This document shows positions 23,549 through 36,765 of a stretch of 64,000 nucleotides of DNA, one piece after another. The notes under the pieces were generated by a model. That model made no database searches, was not told where the DNA came from, and saw only the letters and a list, made by a program, of their open reading frames with translations. The stretch covers positions 37,129,422 to 37,193,421 of the forward strand of contig CM059570.1 of the NCBI GenBank assembly GCA_030386875.1, given 5' to 3'. Within the stretch, counting starts at the first letter, position 1. Each line of letters starts with the position of its first letter. The translations under genes were made by a program, and so were the position numbers. The DNA is from Morinoia aosen. Taxonomy: Eukaryota; Arthropoda; Malacostraca; Amphipoda; Talitridae.

Positions 23549-25513
23549 AGATTATTCAGTGAAATATAACACTGTACAAATTCCCAAAACATCATTCCGA
23601 CCAACATGAACAACCTACACTTATTGCGTACTCTCTAATGCCTCCACTGTTCACGGCAAGATGAAATATTGGTAAGTAAATATTTTAAAGAACTCAAACA
23701 AATGAATTTTTCCTCTATTATCATACATTTACCTGGATACACTTAATCTTTTCCTCATAGATCCAAAGCCCATGAATACAATGTTAGTTCTCCTGCCAGA
23801 AGCTTAAATCCATTCACCAACCATTAAAGTCTATTTCTTCAAGAACTCATGCAATGCTTCTTGTGACAAATTTACATTAAATGGAATACATTTTTTCCAT
23901 TGCACAATAATATTAAAACAAGCTTACATAAACATGATATTCTTCATCATCAACATACTGAAATCAAATCTTCATTCAGTGATTGTAAGGCCTAAAATAT
24001 TCATTGATTATCTTCTATGTTACCACGAAATAAAGCAATTACATTATTAAATGCATCATTCTCTCCATAAACTATACATTTCATTCAAGACTCTGAAAAA
24101 CAATAATATTTCTTCCACTTTTTGGACATTCTCAACTAGATTTTTCATACCTTATTTGGCCTAATAGGCAAATATGAACTGTCAACATTAAACAATTGTG
24201 AAACCCACCGGCAATTATGGAGAGCTCCTTTACACGAACAGCCGCTCACACGAATTCCGTCGTCCCCTCTCCACAGCTCCTGCAACAGGCGTTTCCTTAC
24301 TTTCTCTCATATTCTATAATTCTCTTCTACAGTACTACGACATCAATTAACCATTCCATTTAAATACCAACAACTCTTCATCATTTAGAAGCAAATTCAA
24401 CTATTCAAACAATCACTGTCAACAGCAATGCCCAAGTTATTCTTTTCAATGAATGATACCTGAATTTCAACTTGGAGAAATTGGCTTCACACACATAATG
24501 GTCTTTTGGGAGAGGCATAATGAGATTAGTTTCGTTATTATTCGATTTCTAGTTTTGGAAACATTTCTTTCAAGAACACCAGTTATTTATGGACAGCAGA
24601 AAAATACTGGAGAAATGTTAGGAATATGGGTCAATGTATACATTCATTACTTCCAGTCATATTACGGTTTACCTTGGTGCGGAGAAAATAACGACATGTA
24701 TCAGTGAGATATGATTAATATATGTCGTGCAGTAAATATCAAAGTGTGGAATATCATACTTTGTAGGTGCATCATTCGTGTGTAGCAGGAGTTCTGATCA
24801 CCATCAGCAAGCAGAGTAGGCCAAAAGTGTTTGAATGGAAAATTGTCAATATATTGTCTTATCAGTCACTTGTTGGGATTTTGGAGGCAATTGTTCACAT
24901 GAGTGCATCTGAGACATAACAATATAACTGATATCTGCATATGAGAAAGGAACTGTTTAGAATGAAATGAACTATGAGTTTGAATTCATTGAAGATACAT
25001 CTCAAAAAATACAATGGTGTAGGCATTGGTAAAAGGTATGTTATTCTAGATTTATAACTACTTGTTGACTAAATGCACTCAATGGAAAATACCTTCCATT
25101 TATAATTACAATTCGTTTCTACATTTAGCCAATAATGCACTTGAGGTCAATTCTAAGAAAAGTGTAAGCCATCAATGAAAGTGTGTAAATCATATGTATT
25201 GATGGTTCTTGCCTGTATACCGAGCAAAGTTAAATCAGTTACTCAATTAAATAGTATTAGGCAAAGATTCCGAAATTCATTTTGTGGGATAAATTAAACA
25301 TCATAATGGAAATCTTGAAGCATGAAAAGACAGGTGAATAGATATCCAAATTTCATGAGGTGGAATATTGCATCAAGCAAGTCACCAATACTTCCTTTGG
25401 CCACGTTTGAAGGTGCTTATTTTACACACTGAACTTTCAATACCTATCTTGTTGAACACAATGAATATGGATGCAAGATAAGAAATGACACAGGTTGGAG
25501 GATACAGACTCAC

Positions 25514-25697
25514 GGTTGGGTCATTGGCTTTTAGAACACCAGCAGATGAACAAAGGAGGGTAATTACCCCATTTGGAGCACACAACGAAGCAGCGCAGCT
25601 AGCAAGGGCTTCATGGATGACGAGCATCATTCCAAGGGACACGTGTAGCCCAGGCAGGGATGACGTACACCAGTAGTCAGAGTTGAGCTTGCAAGTT
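25514..25697 (-). other. Exon-like block, unit 1 of copy 2 (frame open)
   Basis: This is the only copy in which the frame is open across the whole 184 nt. It forms part of a 113-codon frame (25723 down to 25382) that reads on past the donor-like GTGAGT. One base, GATGAACAAA in place of GATTAACAAA in copy 1, removes the stop. Whether that is the ancestral state or a chance reversal cannot be told from two copies. Confidence 0.35.
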
Positions 25698-26623
25698 CTG
25701 AAATTGAGATTATATTTCAGCAAAGAATTAAAATGAGACAGTAGTCACTTTCAAGATTATACATTATTAGTTATTTGAAGCCTCCCTATCCTCAACAAAT
25801 GAGATCAAAAGAGAGGAAGGAAGAAGGCACGATTTTGTATGGAGTTCAGGGAACGTTAAATCTATGCAAAAAGGGCATAGAAACAGTGACATAAGAAAGA
25901 AGTTGATGAAACAACATCAAACAGAGTAGGCCAAAAGTGTTTGAATGGAAAATTGTCAATATATTGTCTTATCAGTGACTTGTTGGGATTTTGGAGGCAA
26001 TTGTTCAGATGAGTGCATCTGAGACATAAAAATATAACTCATATCTGCATATGAGAAAGGAACTGTTTTGAATGAAATGAACTATGAGTTATAATTCATT
26101 GAAGATACATCTCAAAAAAGACAATGGTGTACGCATTGGTAAAAGGTATGTTATTCTAGATTTATAACTACTTGTTGAATAAATGCACTCAATGGAAAAT
26201 ACCTTCCATTTATAATTACAATTCGTTTCTACATTTAGGCAATAATGCACTTGAGGTCAATTCTAATAAAAGTGTAAGCCATCAATGAAAGTGTGTAAAT
26301 CAATTGTATTGATGGTTCTTGCCTCTATACCGAGCAAAGTTAAATCAGTTACTCAATTCAATAGTATTACGCACAGATTCCGAAATTTATTTTGTGGGAT
26401 AAATTAAACATCATAATGGAAATCTTGAAGCATGAAAAGACAGGTGAATAGATATCCAAATTTCATGAGGTGGAATATTGCATCAAGCAAGTCACCAATA
26501 CTTGCTTTGGCCACGTTTGAAGGTGCTTATTTTACACACTGAACTTTCAATACCTATATTGTTGAACACAATGAATATGGATGCAAGATAAGAAATGACA
26601 CAGGTTTGAGGATACAGACTCAC

Positions 26624-26807
26624 GGTTGGGTCATTGGCTTTTAGAACACCAGCAGATCAACAAAGGAGGGTAATTACCCCATTTGCAGCACACAACGAAG
26701 CAGCGCAGCTAGCTACGGCTTCATGCATGACGAGCATCATTCCAAGGGACACGTGTAGCCCAGGCAGGGATGACCTAGACCAGTAGTCAGAGTTGAGCTT
26801 GCAAGTT
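26624..26807 (-). other. Exon-like block, unit 2 of copy 2 (broken frame)
   Basis: This is the counterpart of 5790-5973 with the same TGA; the 72-codon frame 26875 down to 26657 translates identically to the one in copy 1. Confidence 0.35.
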
Positions 26808-27273
26808 CTGAAATTGAGATTATATTTCAGCAAAGAATTCAAATGAGACAGTAGGTCACTTTCAAGATTATACATTATTAGTTCTTTGAAGCCTCCCTAT
26901 CCTCAACAAATGAGATCAAAAGAGAGGAAGGAAGAAGGCACGATTTTGTATGGAGTTCAGGGAACGTTAAATCTATGCAAAAAGGGCATAGAAACAGTGA
27001 GATAAGAAAGAAGTTGATGAAACAAGATCAAAGTTGAAGAAGAAAGTACTAGGTGTTGCAAGAACAGGACAGCAGTAAACGAGAAAAAGGCGGTCGCTAA
27101 CAAAACAAAAACCTACGTTATTTGGAGAACAAGAAACCCTACCTATCCTTCAGCTCGGGCCCTCTCATTGTCCCCCTGGGAGAGGAAACTTGAAAAATGA
27201 TGTTGCTAAACATATATTGAGATGCTAAGCATTATGAGGAATGGAATTCAACAGTTGGTAAATTAGTAGCTTT

Positions 27274-27784
27274 TGGTAGTAATCGATTTTCCAGGTTTCG
27301 GTCCCAAAACCTATTTCATTACGGTCAAACAAGCAAGTTTCTCTGTATGGACTTTCTGTCGGAAATGATTACTTAATGGGTTATAGCGTTACGTTTTGTT
27401 CAAACTTAGATGATGAATGCGCTTTAATAAAAAGGTAGTCATACATTTCTTAATTTTGGTTGCTTGAATCATGCTAATAACATCGAAATCAACCAGTTTT
27501 TTTTCTATACAATTTTTGAGTCATATGAGTATTTGACAAGTTAGAGCGGTAGCTTTAGTTTCGTCTGATGGACGCGCATTGGAAGGGAGACTCCATTGCA
27601 GTATTGCCATATGCCACGCTCTAGGAATTACTTCTTGCTTCAAACACTCGAGTTGCCGTAACTAAGTTACCACTATAACTTGTAAAATACTCATTTGCGA
27701 CGGAAAAAGCAGAGAAGAAATATTTCACATTTTACCTAATGAACGATGTTTAGGAACCAAAAAGTCAAACATCTATTCCTACCC
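27274..27784. mobile_element. Foldback element with a flanking half-arm, copy 2
   Basis: This matches 6440-6950 at an offset of 20834 with small differences, for example ATGCCACGCT for ACGCCAGGCT. Confidence 0.7.
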
Positions 27785-28618
27785 AACGCTTCCAATTTTC
27801 CGTACAAATTAGTTCGTTATTCATTTTTAAAATAACTTAGTTCAAATTAGGACCTATATTCTATATTCAGATATTACAATTCAAATAATATCATGAAATT
27901 TAGTTCATTCTAAACCTAAAATAGACATGAAATCGTACAAATTTGATAATGAGGTTTAAAAATTACATTTCCATTTGATCATTTGTGCAAGATTAAATAA
28001 TAAGACATACTTTACAATTCTGATAATGTTCATTTCTTTTAAAATATTTGACACGTTACTCAGGAAGGAAGGATGCAGCCGTATATAATTAGGCATCACG
28101 GAAATGTATACCGTGTATCCCAAAAATTTCACTCGATGCAAAATCAGCAAAGTATGGAATGAAGAACTTCTTAACAAATTCAAAGTTCACAAGCAAACAT
28201 AAAGAGGCTGATAAGCAAGATACCTGTGAAATGTAATGAATAGTATCTGAAACTCCAAATCTTAAACACCTTGAAAAGAGAGGGTAGGTATGTACATAGA
28301 GTCAAACAATTCAGTCAGAATTTTAAATTCTTCTTGAATACATTTGGCAGTATCCGATATTTCAAAATATCAGTAACAATTGCTCAATTTTATGGTAAAT
28401 GTTTAGGAGAGGAATATTATCGAACGTCGCGTAGCAACACTACAATGGACTCTTCTTTCTCCCACGCTTGCCATTGAAGGGAAAAGTGAACATATTGCTG
28501 TAATGTGTTATTCTTGGGTGATAATGTCTATTCTACTATTAACTAAAAGATCATAGAAGTGGGTACAGGCTCCGCAGGGGTGGTAATGAATACATTACAA
28601 AGTACGCAAACGCAGTAT

Positions 28619-29369
28619 ACCCAATGTAAACATACTGCTATAACTCGTTAAATAATGTTTTCCGACACAAAGTGCATTTCATAAATATTGTTCATCTACA
28701 CTTAAGGAACTATGTTTAGGGACCGAAAACTTGGAAATCGATCATGGTCTGTTCCTAAACATAGACCAATTCTATTATTTGCTCCTCTCTATAGTGATAC
28801 CAATTTATGAATTAAAATGTTGGCTGAACATCTGCACAATACAGAAATAGTTCAAGTCATGAGTTATATGTACTATACCCTAACAGAACATACCGCTATA
28901 ACTCATTCAATGTTTTCCGACAGAAAGTCCATATTATACATATTGATTATCTACGGTCTATGTTTAGGAAATGACCATAATCGATTTTCCACTCTTTGCT
29001 CCCTAAACATAGTTCCTTACATGTCAATAAACAATTTCTCTAATATATACTTTCTGTCGGAAAACATTCTTTAAAGAGTTATAGCGGTATGTTTATTTCG
29101 AATATAGTACGTACAACTCATGACTTCAACTATTTCTGTATTGTGCACATGTTCTGCAAATATTTGCATTCATAATTTCTTATCATCATACAGAGGAGCA
29201 AGGAATACAAATGGTAAATGTTTAGGAACAGACCATAATCCATTCTCCACTTTTCGGTCCCTAAACATAGTTTGTTCAATGTAAATGAGCAATTCTACTC
29301 CTATGCACTTTCTGTCGGAAAACATCATTTAACGAGTTATAGCGGTCTGTTCACTTTGGGTCAGGTACG
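28619..29369. mobile_element. Palindrome within a palindrome (F2), copy 2
   Basis: This is the direct counterpart of 7785-8535, with the inner palindrome at 28807-29175 and both sets of arms preserved. Confidence 0.85.
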
Positions 29370-29473
29370 TTCAACTCATGACTTGAACTATTTATGTATT
29401 GTGCAAATGTTTCGCAAATATTTACATTCATCAATTTCTATCATACTTAGGTCATTCATCAAATATCAAACTG

Positions 29474-30524
29474 AACTGATTATCAAACAACTTTCAATAT
29501 AGGCGCGTAACACATTTCATAAGCATCCAAACTTGCTCAGTGCCAGTCATCTTACATCTAAAACTCCTATTTTACTGATAAAAACTCATTTCTTGGAACT
29601 GCAATCTGCTACCAGCTGTTGCATGCGCATTTCCTGTACGACCCTTACAAATTGATATTTTTTCACTTCAGAAATGTTACGCACTTTGGTAAAATTGCGA
29701 CGGTTTAACTGTTGGCGTGCCACCGTCAACCCTTCGTCATAACTATAGAGTAGTGTTGCCATATCATGTTCTGTTGCTGTATTTCTTTCTTTCCTGCTGC
29801 TAAAACCTTCACAAGTATTCCATGTTCAATATTCAGTTACTATTCCATGTCAGTACTCAATAGTGAACAAAGGTGTTTGCAGTGAGACATATCAATATAA
29901 AGATAATAATATCTGAGATCTACCAATATCAATCTTTATATTTCTAAATATATATACATCCATATAAAGCCTGTGAGATATATCAATGTATTTAAGGAGT
30001 CACTTCTTCTTTATACTACAATACATTTCCTACATCTAAGATTTCTGATTATGGATAAGTACTGAAACGTATATCGTCTGCGAAGGTAGACCGACCTTGT
30101 ATACACCTAAGACGGACACATTATTTTATTTCACATATTTCTGTAACAAATATATTCTTCAGTAATTTAATGGACCTTTGACCCATACAATACACTTGGT
30201 AATTTTAAACACGTACGTATATATCGCCATACACAGTTTTTAGTAAGTTCTGTTCGCATTCAAAATTCAAACAAAAAACATGTTCGGACCCAAATTCTTC
30301 TTTCATTCATGTGTGATATTGATGCAATTTTGTTCTAAAATGTTCCATTTCTAATACAATAAATACATTACAACAATCTATGTTGTCTTTAAAGCGACAT
30401 AACAGAACAAGAAAGCAACTGTTCACGAATAATCTTGAGGCCCACAACAGTTATTCAGAGAAAAAGTTACTGATTTATGAAGATTATTTCTAGACACACA
30501 TGGTTTCTGGTCTATATTTGATGA
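29474..30524. other. AT-rich spacer, copy 2
   Basis: This is the counterpart of 8640-9690 and shows nothing further. Confidence 0.6.
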
Positions 30525-30874
30525 ATAACCCTACAGAGGAGCAAATAATACAATTGGTCAGAGTTAAGGAAAACACCATAGTCAAGTTTCACGTTTTCGG
30601 TCCCTAAACATACTTCATTACATGTAAATAATACATTTTTTCAAGATGCACTTTCTGTCGGAAAACGTTGCGCTCTTTTTACTTTGGGCATAGTACGTAA
30701 AACTCATCACATCAACTATATCTGTATTGTTCACATGTTTTGCAATTATTTACATTCATTAATATGTACCATAATAGCGAGGAGCCAATAATACAATTGG
30801 TCAATATTTAGGGAAATACCATAGTCGATCCTCCACTTTTCGGTCCCTAAACATAGTTCATTGTATGTCAATAA

Positions 30875-32043
30875 GGTCAATGTTCACGAGTTGACCATCA
30901 CTTATTTCCCACTTTTTGATGCCTTAATATTGTTAATGAAATCAAAATAAACAAGTTTTTTTCAATGAAATTTTCATCGCAAATGAGTATCTTACAAGTT
31001 ATAGCGGTAAATGAGTTATCGGAACTCTTGTGTTTGAGGCGGGAAAAATTAAACAAGGGAAGCAAACCTCCTATGACAAACGTAAAGAGGTTCCGTCTTG
31101 AGGGGGAGCCATAGTTCTGCTGGTGAAAAGTATATATCAAGTGAAATTCTACTTTGCATAAACTTTGTTCATGAGATTAACAATTTTAACCTATTGATTA
31201 GGTTTTTGTTAACAGGCGAGTCCATTAGAGTCTTTCCCCATCTCGTTCAGTACATTTTTGGGTCTTCTCCCATGTCGTTGAGTCCATTTTGGGGTCTTCT
31301 CCCATGTTGTCGAGTCCATTATGCGGTCTTCCCCTTCTTTATGGCACGCTTCCACACACTCGATCATTCAACGTGATGGGTCGGTTACAACCATTATTCA
31401 TAATTTCCACTCAGGGCAACCATGTCTGGGCCCGAGCTAAAAGTTAGGTAGGCTTTCTTTTTGTTGTAATAAAATAGGTTTTTGTTTTGTTACGCACCAT
31501 CTTTGTTCGGTTCACTGCAGTCCTGTTTTTCAGCACCTACTACTTTCTTCTTCAACTTCTTTCTTGTTTCATGAACTTCTTTCCTAGCTTACTGTTTTTG
31601 TGGACGTTGTGCATAGATTACACGTTCCCTCAACTTCATACTAAATGGTGCCTTCCTTTTTCCTTGCTTGGAACAGCTTTATCGTGGTTAAGGGAGGCTC
31701 AAATTTTCTTATATACTAATAATATCATTTTTCCTACAACAACTGTGGCTACCCCTCACGACCCAACCTCTTTACGTTTTAAATAGGGTGTTAGCTTCCG
31801 TTACTCATTTTATTTGCCGCGATCGCTGCAAAAGGCAACTTCAAAGCTGCAAACTTAATTACTTCCCGCTCCAAACACTACAGTTGCGGTAAGTAATCCA
31901 TTTGTATAACTTGTTAAATAATTATTTCCGAAAGAAAGTGAATAGAAGAAAAGTTGCTCCTTCACATATAATTAACTATGTTTAGGCAGCAAAAAGTTCA
32001 AAATCAATTATGGTCAACTCCTCAACATTTACCTTATTTACAT
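30875..32043. mobile_element. Foldback element F1, copy 2
   Basis: This is the direct counterpart of 10041-11209, with both pairs of inverted ends and the minisatellite preserved. It sits inside F2 arms at 30654-30874 and 32044-32274. Confidence 0.8.
31218..31344 (+). repeat. 32-bp minisatellite in the F1 centre, copy 2
   Basis: This is the counterpart of 10384-10510 with a few substitutions, for example TTATGCGGTC for TTATGGGGTC. Confidence 0.85.
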
Positions 32044-32273
32044 CTAACGGACTATGTTTACGGTCCGAAAAGTGAATAATCGATTATGGTATTTCACTAA
32101 AGATTCACCAATTTCATTCTTTACTCCTCTCTATTATTATCAACATTTATGAATGTAAGTCTTTGCAGAAAATCTGCAAAATACAAAAATAGTTGAAGTC
32201 ATGAATTAGACGTCCTATACCCAAAGTAAACATACCGCTATACCTCGTTAAATAATGTTTTCCTACTAACTCC

Positions 32274-34159
32274 CTAAATTCCTTCGAAGAATGCTTTCAC
32301 TATTTCCAGTTTGTAAATTTGCTTTAACTACATTCCTGGTATGCATACTTTTTGGGAGTATTTACCTACTCCTCAGAAGTTTTAATGAAAACCTAAACCT
32401 TTTTAGGAATTTCTCACACTTAACACTTATTGACAAATTTCTAAATTAATTAACTCACGAGAATAGGCACAACCGTTTATACTCAATTTTAAAGCTTTCT
32501 TATAAGTTTACATGTATCTTGAAAAACACTAAATCGCGGATAATATTTCCATTTGTGTACGAAATGTTTACGACTACAGATAATTCTTTGTAGCATGTTA
32601 GTCAGTTGTGTTACGTGCAACCATTTCAATGTTCTGTGCATATCAAGTGAGCATGTCATGCATTATGTGAATTAGGGATCAATTCTGAACTTCCATAATT
32701 TATAGAGAGTACCTTAAAATTCATTTCTTCAATAAATTATGCGGTCACTTCATTAGGAAGTTATCAAGGCATAGTATATACATGTCACATTCGAAGATAC
32801 TACAGAGTCGGTCATATCTCCCTTTCTTCATTTTGACCCGTGTCCTCCTCACCATTTCAGTATTAGAGACCATTGCAATAGTTATAGTCACCCTTTTATA
32901 ATATCTTATTCCTCAACCAAATGAAACGCCTGTAATAAACGAAATTGCGTATCCCAGAATCTCTTCATGTCATTTTGAATGAAGCACTACTCAAAGACAA
33001 CTTTGGAGTACTGAAAATATTTTATGTATATTCTCTAATTATTTATTTTCATCTTTGTTCGCTGGGTATGTATATGTATGATAATAAATTTATACGCGCG
33101 CGTGCGTGTGTATTCTTGCATTCTGCTATGTGTGCTGTGTGACTTGTTTGTGTTACTAAGTACAGACGTCATACATAAATTTTAGTTCCTTCTCATACTT
33201 ATTACATTTCGATTTTGTTGATCACTACAAGTTATATAACTTCTCTATCGCTATGTATGGAAAAATACAAGGAACTGAATGTTCTGCACTCAACAACGTT
33301 TTCTGTGATGATTTTCGTTGATGTCATTTATAAAGTTATCATGGAAATCGTATAATAGGGACTCCGGTCATGTAGAAGAGTATGTCATGAATCATGTGAA
33401 AAAAGTATGCCAAAAAGTTTTGATTTGAATGTAATGGGAAATGGACGAATGAAAAAAAGATACATATTTGTCAGGAAAAATGTTACTTCTACTTATATTA
33501 GGATATGAGACATTATTTCAATATTTCGTTAAACTCTTTATATAGTAAATTGACACCATTTCGAGGAGAAATGTAACAAAACCACGTAGCCGTGAAATTA
33601 TTACACGTTTCGAAGTTGAGCTACGTTCATTCATATGGCAATAACTACGGTCCAATGTAAGTATGAAAATTCCATAACCTAAATCTAGATATCATTCAAC
33701 ATGAAGCAAACCAACTGCAGTCATTCACATGGACATCCTTCCCACGGTGAATGCGTCAATGTCGATGGAAATTGAGGTTTAAATATCAAATAAAAACTAG
33801 TTTCTCAGCACGGTCCGATAAAGATCATTTCATTCTGCAAATAATGACACATTGCTCTAAGAGAACAAATCGATAACAAAATAATGAAAATGTACGAAGT
33901 CATATAGCAAAATATAGAAAGATGTTATGTCATTTACGGATCATATTTCACCCTCTATTATATTGCGCATGTAGGATAATGAATTTGTTCATCTACTCGC
34001 ACACTTTCTGTGGCCACTGTCAAACACATAAGCCTTGCCATGATTTCCGACTCAATAAATGCTCTAACAATTCGAAATCGAGTCTATGTGATTTTTACCC
34101 TTTTTTTAACGAAAGTTTCCTAAATCCAATAACCTTATTAAAACACTCTTGTACATCAT
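32274..34159. other. AT-rich sequence without recognised content, copy 2
   Basis: This is the counterpart of 11440-13320, with several 1-4 bp indels. It runs into the gap. Confidence 0.6.
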
Positions 34160-34659
34160 NNNNNNNNNNNNNNNNNNNNNNNNNNNNNNNNNNNNNNNNN
34201 NNNNNNNNNNNNNNNNNNNNNNNNNNNNNNNNNNNNNNNNNNNNNNNNNNNNNNNNNNNNNNNNNNNNNNNNNNNNNNNNNNNNNNNNNNNNNNNNNNNN
34301 NNNNNNNNNNNNNNNNNNNNNNNNNNNNNNNNNNNNNNNNNNNNNNNNNNNNNNNNNNNNNNNNNNNNNNNNNNNNNNNNNNNNNNNNNNNNNNNNNNNN
34401 NNNNNNNNNNNNNNNNNNNNNNNNNNNNNNNNNNNNNNNNNNNNNNNNNNNNNNNNNNNNNNNNNNNNNNNNNNNNNNNNNNNNNNNNNNNNNNNNNNNN
34501 NNNNNNNNNNNNNNNNNNNNNNNNNNNNNNNNNNNNNNNNNNNNNNNNNNNNNNNNNNNNNNNNNNNNNNNNNNNNNNNNNNNNNNNNNNNNNNNNNNNN
34601 NNNNNNNNNNNNNNNNNNNNNNNNNNNNNNNNNNNNNNNNNNNNNNNNNNNNNNNNNNN
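34160..34659. other. Assembly gap of 500 Ns
   Basis: There are exactly 500 consecutive Ns, a conventional placeholder size, so the real distance is unknown. The left edge is inside the 20.85-kb unit and the right edge starts in the poly(A) junction of the 5.46-kb array. Open frames running through this block are artefacts. Confidence 1.
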
Positions 34660-34684
34660 AAAGAAAAAAAAAAAAAAAAAAAAA
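34660..34684 (+). repeat. Poly(A) junction before monomer b
   Basis: AAAGAAAA followed by a long A run stands directly before TTCTGGTCGCCCGC, as at 40122-40141. The previous monomer, if any, is in the gap. Confidence 0.85.
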
Positions 34685-36411
34685 TTCTGGTCGCCCGCTG
34701 CGAGTCCCGGAGACGTGTATATCACGACATGTCGGTAAAACCCCTACAAACTCCTAAACGCGCGGTCGCAGCGCGCTCAAATTTGCTGGGCAGAAAGATC
34801 CCCGTCTCGACATTACCGGTGCCTCATTTCGTCCTGATCGTGCGGATAGTTTACCCTCAACGGGGGGTCAAAGGTCGAAAATCGCCCAAAATTGGCTCTT
34901 TTCAAACTGCTCAACGAAAATTTCTATGGCACTTGAGATGCTCTCCACTCAGTATGTTGTAGGAAAAATCTTCAAGTGTGTGACCGTTTACGTGCCAAGG
35001 TCAAAAGTTTAGAAAAAGTATCCCTATTGGTGCCTCAAAGTTGATCAAAAATTTTTTTTCGATTTCAGACGAATTTTTTATATTTTTTTTTTGAACAAAC
35101 CGAGAAAGTTGGCGGGCTCAAACTTTGATAGCTGATAGATTTTCAGAAGTTCTATGCCCTTAAAAATCAGGAACGTCCAAAACGATCAAGTTTCAATGCA
35201 ACTTTGGCTTGAATTTGCTCTAAAAATATCTTAGATTTTGGGAGATCGTCCAAACATAGTCCTGACACTCGTGGGCGATACCTGGGGATCTCAAACTTCG
35301 AGGGCTTGTTCAAAAAGCTTTGTAATATTCCCAGTATGTTTTTACAGAGTGCGATCATGCGCTACTTAGATTTTGTGCAACTTTGAAGTTGAAGAAAAAA
35401 AACGTGTTTTTTCAAATGCCATTTTTGGCCGCCATTTCTGACGTTGTTTGATCAAGTGAAGACTTCAAAATTTGATACCACCTAGAATCAATTTTTTTCT
35501 CAAAGTTATCAAGTTTACAGACCATGATGAGCAATACTTTTCTCAAAAAAATGTCTCAAACACAGCCCCCAAAACCCTCGAAAAACCGCCCCAAACACGT
35601 TTGAGGAAAATGGGTGCGACCCACGAAAAACTTTATTTAACATTTTTTGCGAGTTTTGCGGTCCTACATACGGAGACTTTTTTGTGGAAAGATTACTTGA
35701 ATTTTTTTTTCGTTTTATTGAATTTTGCGACTTTAACAGTAAAATGGCATTTTCCATCTCCTCTAAGGCCCCTTTTTTCATGCCTCAGGATATCGAATTT
35801 CTATTGAGTGATGCGCCTTGGCAAGACCTTTCGTTTGGTACCAAACTCAAAGTTGTAGCTCAATAAACTTTTGAGAAAAATCCAAAAAACTAAAATTGGG
35901 GCTCAAATCTCGTGATTTTTCTAAGTCCTTAGGGGTGAAACATTCGATCCCAATTTAAGGCATCTATAAGGCTTTTCATGGATTTTCGACCACACCCATG
36001 TTTAAGTAACGACAGAAAATTGATGTTTTCGTTAGTTTTGTTAAGAAATGAGTGTTTGGTGATGATTTTTTCGATTTCGAAGTTTTACTCATTTTACATC
36101 CATTTAGGGACACGCAGCAATTTTTAGAGGCATCGAGAGTGTTGCTAGAGTTGTTAGAAATATTTGTTCTTTCAGAAGTGACCCCGATAAAACGTATTTT
36201 TGAGCACTCATTTTTCACTCAATTAGAGTATGCATCAAATTTTACTCTTTTGATGCGTTTATCGACGTCGTACGAAAAAATTTATAGAGATGAAATGTGT
36301 TGCAAATTGCCGATTTCCCTTTAGGTAAAGTCTTTGCACCTCCGACGGCTCATTTGAAATTTTCTTTTCGGATCCAAAATTTCGAGTCGTGAAATTTACA
36401 AGTCCAGATGC

Positions 36412-36765
36412 TTAGAGACAAGGGGCCGATGACTGCCAGTCGACGTAATATTTGATATCGATTTTCTCGAAATGTTTCGATGTCTCAAACGTCAATTTTT
36501 GATGACTATAGCACATTATTTGAATGTTAAGAAATCCATTGATTGATACATACCAGAAAATGAGCTCATTTTTTTCTCGTAAATCGATTTCGCTGTTAAT
36601 TTGTGCGACGCTAGTCCTAAGAACCGCGATGCCATTTGTTTCAAACTTGAGGTAAACACTAATGTTGTGCGTTTCAAGGAATGTGACCATGCTAAAAGTG
36701 TTGTGGTAGATGCTCTCATATACATGCAAAGTGAGTGAAATTTGAAAACGCTCATTTCTGCTCAC
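36412..36765 (-). other. Open frame kept in monomers b and d only
   Basis: A 117-codon frame here and one at 47348-47701 differ at only three residues. In monomer c the matching region is much more diverged and not open. Since b and d are nearly identical in DNA here, shared recent ancestry or conversion explains the frame; I see no domain. I do not call it a gene. Confidence 0.3.

Larger units (their letters stand above)
20855..24455. other. C-rich, G-poor domain, left part of copy 2
   Basis: This repeats 1-3620 with scattered substitutions, the 20-bp deletion and a longer A run near 22924-22937. No gene is seen. Confidence 0.75.
24812..27031 (+). repeat. 1110-bp tandem duplication in copy 2
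   Basis: Two units at 24812-25921 and 25922-27031 match 3978-6197 at an offset of 20834, with the same internal offset of 1110. Confidence 0.93.
20855..34159 (+). repeat. Copy 2 of the ~20.85-kb tandem duplication, cut by a gap
   Basis: This is the direct, same-orientation repeat of 1-13320. It ends exactly at the run of Ns, at the base matching 13320. The part of the unit corresponding to 13321-20854 is not seen after the gap; instead the sequence resumes in the 5.46-kb array, which is in the opposite orientation to the piece of that repeat in copy 1. Either the assembly jumps across a collapsed repeat here, or copy 2 really differs from copy 1 beyond this point. Confidence 0.97.

Noticed and set aside
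33922-34962. Long frames spanning the Ns
   Set aside because: Ns cannot be translated; the frames are artefacts of the gap.
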